Source: an uncultured bacterium (lineage in GTDB: Bacteria > Verrucomicrobiota > Kiritimatiellia > RFP12 > UBA1067). From it: a DNA stretch of 6,701 nucleotides. Position 1 is the first letter of the stretch. Each line of letters begins with the position of its first letter. The DNA lies in contig CACZAK010000232.1 of NCBI GenBank assembly GCA_902779075.1, forward strand, positions 1 to 6,701. The letters run 5' to 3'. The notes below the pieces were generated by a model, which worked only from the letters and a program-made list of their open reading frames with translations, was not told the origin of the DNA and did no database searches. This document shows, piece by piece, positions 5,054-6,701 of the stretch. The position numbers were made by a program, and so were the translations under genes.

Positions 5054-6493
5054 ATGTTTTATGGCCGTGAAGAGCTGTTGACAGATTTAGAAGCCTTGTG
5101 GGGCAAGCGGGTCTCATCCTTGGTAACATGCCGAGGCCGCCGCCGCATCGGGAAAAGTACCCTTATCGAGCAGTTTGCCAAAAGGTCAGAGGCCCGTTTC
5201 ATCAAGATTGAAGGTTTGCGTCCACAAAAAGAACTTTCGAATGAGGACGAACTGCGGGCTTTTGCCCGGCAACTGGCAGACCAGTCGAGTGCCGAGAGAA
5301 GTCTGCCAGACTGCTGGCTCACGGCATTTGGCCGCCTTGCCCGTGAAATTTCAGATGACGAGCGAACGGTCGTCCTTCTTGACGAAGTTTCATGGATGGG
5401 TTATTATGATCCCACATTCGCCGGAACGCTCAAGATGGCGTGGGACAACCATCTTAAAAAACATCCGCGTTTGATTCTCGTTGTTTGCGGAAGCGTTTCA
5501 ACCTGGATTCGGGAAAACATCATCGACGACGGCCAGTTTCTGGGCCGCCGTTCGCTTGATGTTGTTGTGCCTGAACTGCCGCTACGCGAATGCGTCAGGT
5601 TTTGGGATCCGGTACGGGAGCGACTTGACATGCGCGAGATTATTGACATGATGTCCGTCACGGGAGGCGTCCCCCGCTACCTTGAAGAAGTCAACCCCGC
5701 TCTTTCCGTAACTGAAAACATGCGCCGTCTGTGCTTTCGACCGCGATCTCCGCTGCGGATGGACTTCGACGAAATGTTCAACGACGTGATCACGCGGCAG
5801 CCGAAATCCACGGCTCGCGTCCTTGACTGTCTCGTGGACGGCTCGCGAACGGTCACCGAGATTGCGGCCCTGCTCGACAACACGAAGGGCGGACACATCT
5901 CCGAAGCACTAGCCCAGCTGGAAGAAGCCGGATTTGTATCCTCTGATGTCGGCACCAATCCGCTGACCGGTGCGGAAAGAAGAGAGAAACGGTATCGCCT
6001 GAAAGACAACTACTCAAGGTTTTACCTCAAGTACGTCAAGCCCGCCGCAACCCTTATCGACAAAGATGCTTTCGCATTTTCTGGCTTTGACCAGTTCAAG
6101 GGCTGGGAGGCCGTGCTGGGATTGCAGTTTGAGAACCTTGTCGTCAACCATTTCCAGGAGCTGCTTCCTTTCCTCCACCTTGAAAACGCGCTCGTCTATT
6201 CCGCCGCCCCCTATCGGCAGGAAGGCAAGAAAGGTTCCGGCTTGCAGATCGACTTGCTCATCCAGACGAAACGGTCTGCCTACATTGTCGAAGTGAAGCG
6301 CCGTTCCGAGATCGGACTGGAGGTGGTGGACGAAGTCGCGCAAAAGGCCCGTCGGCTGAAAGTGGCGGCTGGCAATTCCATAAGGACCGCGCTTGTCTAT
6401 GCGGGACATCTGGCCCGGACGGTCGAGGCCGAAGGATACTTTGATGCAATCGTTCCGTTCTCCCGAATACTGGGAATCTTACCGGAGAAATGA
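5054..6493 (+). CDS. AAA ATPase with C-terminal DUF234 (PD-(D/E)XK-like) domain
   Basis: This 479-aa cytoplasmic protein belongs to the archaeal-type ATPase family (PF01637 N-terminal, DUF234 C-terminal), common in archaea and in anaerobic bacteria and of unproven function. It opens with the family's MFYGREELL. Walker A is GRRRIGKST (28-36) and Walker B is TVVLLDEVSW (105-114, Asp110-Glu111). A sensor-like strand ILVVCGSVSTWI (141-152) and GGVPRYLEEV (204-213) follow. Residues 250-300 look like a winged helix (TVTEIAALLDN, GGHISEALAQLEEAGFV), and YRLKDNYSRFYLKYV is at 314-328. The C-terminal domain has Glu360, Asp400 (LQIDLL) and Glu413-Val-Lys415 (YIVEVKRR), the layout of PD-(D/E)XK nucleases. 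All key residues are present, so it appears intact. AAGGAA at 5038-5043 supports the start. The repeat array lies directly upstream and no partner gene follows. Family calls are firm; DNA cutting is inference. Confidence 0.93.
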   Translation: MFYGREELLTDLEALWGKRVSSLVTCRGRRRIGKSTLIEQFAKRSEARFIKIEGLRPQKELSNEDELRAFARQLADQSSAERSLPDCWLTAFGRLAREISDDERTVVLLDEVSWMGYYDPTFAGTLKMAWDNHLKKHPRLILVVCGSVSTWIRENIIDDGQFLGRRSLDVVVPELPLRECVRFWDPVRERLDMREIIDMMSVTGGVPRYLEEVNPALSVTENMRRLCFRPRSPLRMDFDEMFNDVITRQPKSTARVLDCLVDGSRTVTEIAALLDNTKGGHISEALAQLEEAGFVSSDVGTNPLTGAERREKRYRLKDNYSRFYLKYVKPAATLIDKDAFAFSGFDQFKGWEAVLGLQFENLVVNHFQELLPFLHLENALVYSAAPYRQEGKKGSGLQIDLLIQTKRSAYIVEVKRRSEIGLEVVDEVAQKARRLKVAAGNSIRTALVYAGHLARTVEAEGYFDAIVPFSRILGILPEK

Positions 6494-6499
6494 TATACT
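6491..6499 (+). promoter_or_regulatory. Extended -10 promoter at the ATPase stop codon
   Basis: TATACT (6494-6499) is preceded directly by TGA (6491-6493), giving an extended -10 (TGN plus TATACT). The TGA is also the ATPase stop codon. The region 17 bases upstream (TGGGAA, 6471-6476) is a poor -35, which is usual for extended -10 promoters. Transcription would begin near 6506 and give a leader of about 50 bases to the ATG at 6555, containing the short palindrome GGTGCACC. Confidence 0.5.
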
Positions 6500-6554
6500 A
6501 TTGGAGCCATGTGTGCTGGTGCACCGATTCTAAACCCCTAAAGGAGATATAACC

Positions 6555-6701
6555 ATGCCCACGAAGAAGACAGCAAAGAAAATCAAGAACGTGCTGATCA
6601 TTTCGGCGTCGTTCCGTCCGAACTCCAACTCCCACGCGCTCTGCCAGGAAGTCGCGAAGGGCGTGAAGGCTGCGGGCAACAAGGCCGAGGTCATCCGGCT
6701 C
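6555..6701 (+). CDS. NADPH-dependent FMN reductase/flavodoxin-like protein, N-terminal fragment
   Basis: The first 49 codons of a gene are cut by the window end. After a lysine-rich leader (MPTKKTAKKIK) comes the first beta strand NVLIISAS (12-19) and the loop SASFRPNSNSHALC (17-30). That loop matches the phosphate-binding loop (S-x-R-x-x-S/G-N-S) of the NADPH-dependent FMN reductase and iron-sulfur flavoprotein group, which bind FMN and carry electrons or reduce quinones and other small molecules. The following helix and strand (CQEVAKGVKAAGNKAEVIRL) fit the flavodoxin fold. AAGGAG at 6541-6546, eight bases before the ATG, is a strong ribosome binding site. The basic leader is slightly longer than usual. 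The C-terminal half, which would show any iron-sulfur cysteines, is missing, so the exact subfamily is open. Confidence 0.85.
   Translation, partial: MPTKKTAKKIKNVLIISASFRPNSNSHALCQEVAKGVKAAGNKAEVIRL

Overview
The window reads as an ordinary bacterial chromosome segment from a probably Gram-negative, gut- or anaerobe-type organism. Coding DNA is moderately GC-rich and the intergenic DNA is clearly AT-richer. The mix of an ECF sigma factor with a small one-helix partner, an exported cyclophilin-like protein with a C-terminal add-on, and an AAA ATPase/DUF234 protein suggests the PVC group (Kiritimatiellota or Verrucomicrobia relatives) or a similar lineage. That placement is inference from gene style only. 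All credible genes lie on the + strand.

Left block (1-1919): the last 70 codons of a PhoR-type sensor histidine kinase, followed 21 bp later by a full Na+/phosphate cotransporter with a C-terminal PhoU-like helical domain. Together they look like the end of a phosphate-sensing and uptake operon.

Middle block (1965-4045): a tightly packed set of four genes. It holds an ECF sigma factor (GTG start), an overlapping 115-aa single-helix membrane protein that may be its anti-sigma partner, a 52-aa single-helix membrane protein, and a CaCA-family cation/Ca2+ exchanger. The 52-aa gene's stop codon overlaps the exchanger's ATG (TGATG). The exchanger gene carries a perfect 14-bp inverted repeat in the DNA encoding the loop between its two homologous halves.

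Right block (4046-6701): an AT-rich gap holds a near-consensus sigma70 promoter driving an exported cyclophilin-like protein. A second AT-rich gap (4844-5053) holds the most striking non-coding structure: four alternating-orientation copies of TAGGTGACG, in two 54-bp units. They end 7 bp upstream of the predicted -35 box of an AAA ATPase/DUF234 gene whose C-terminus has PD-(D/E)XK-like nuclease residues. A 14-bp perfect palindrome covers that gene's Shine-Dalgarno sequence. Finally a promoter whose extended -10 uses the ATPase stop codon leads to a flavin reductase-type gene cut by the window edge.

No rRNA, tRNA, CRISPR array, insertion sequence or attachment site was recognised. The best candidates for something undescribed are the repeat array with its ATPase/nuclease-like gene, and the sigma factor/small membrane proteins/cation exchanger operon.
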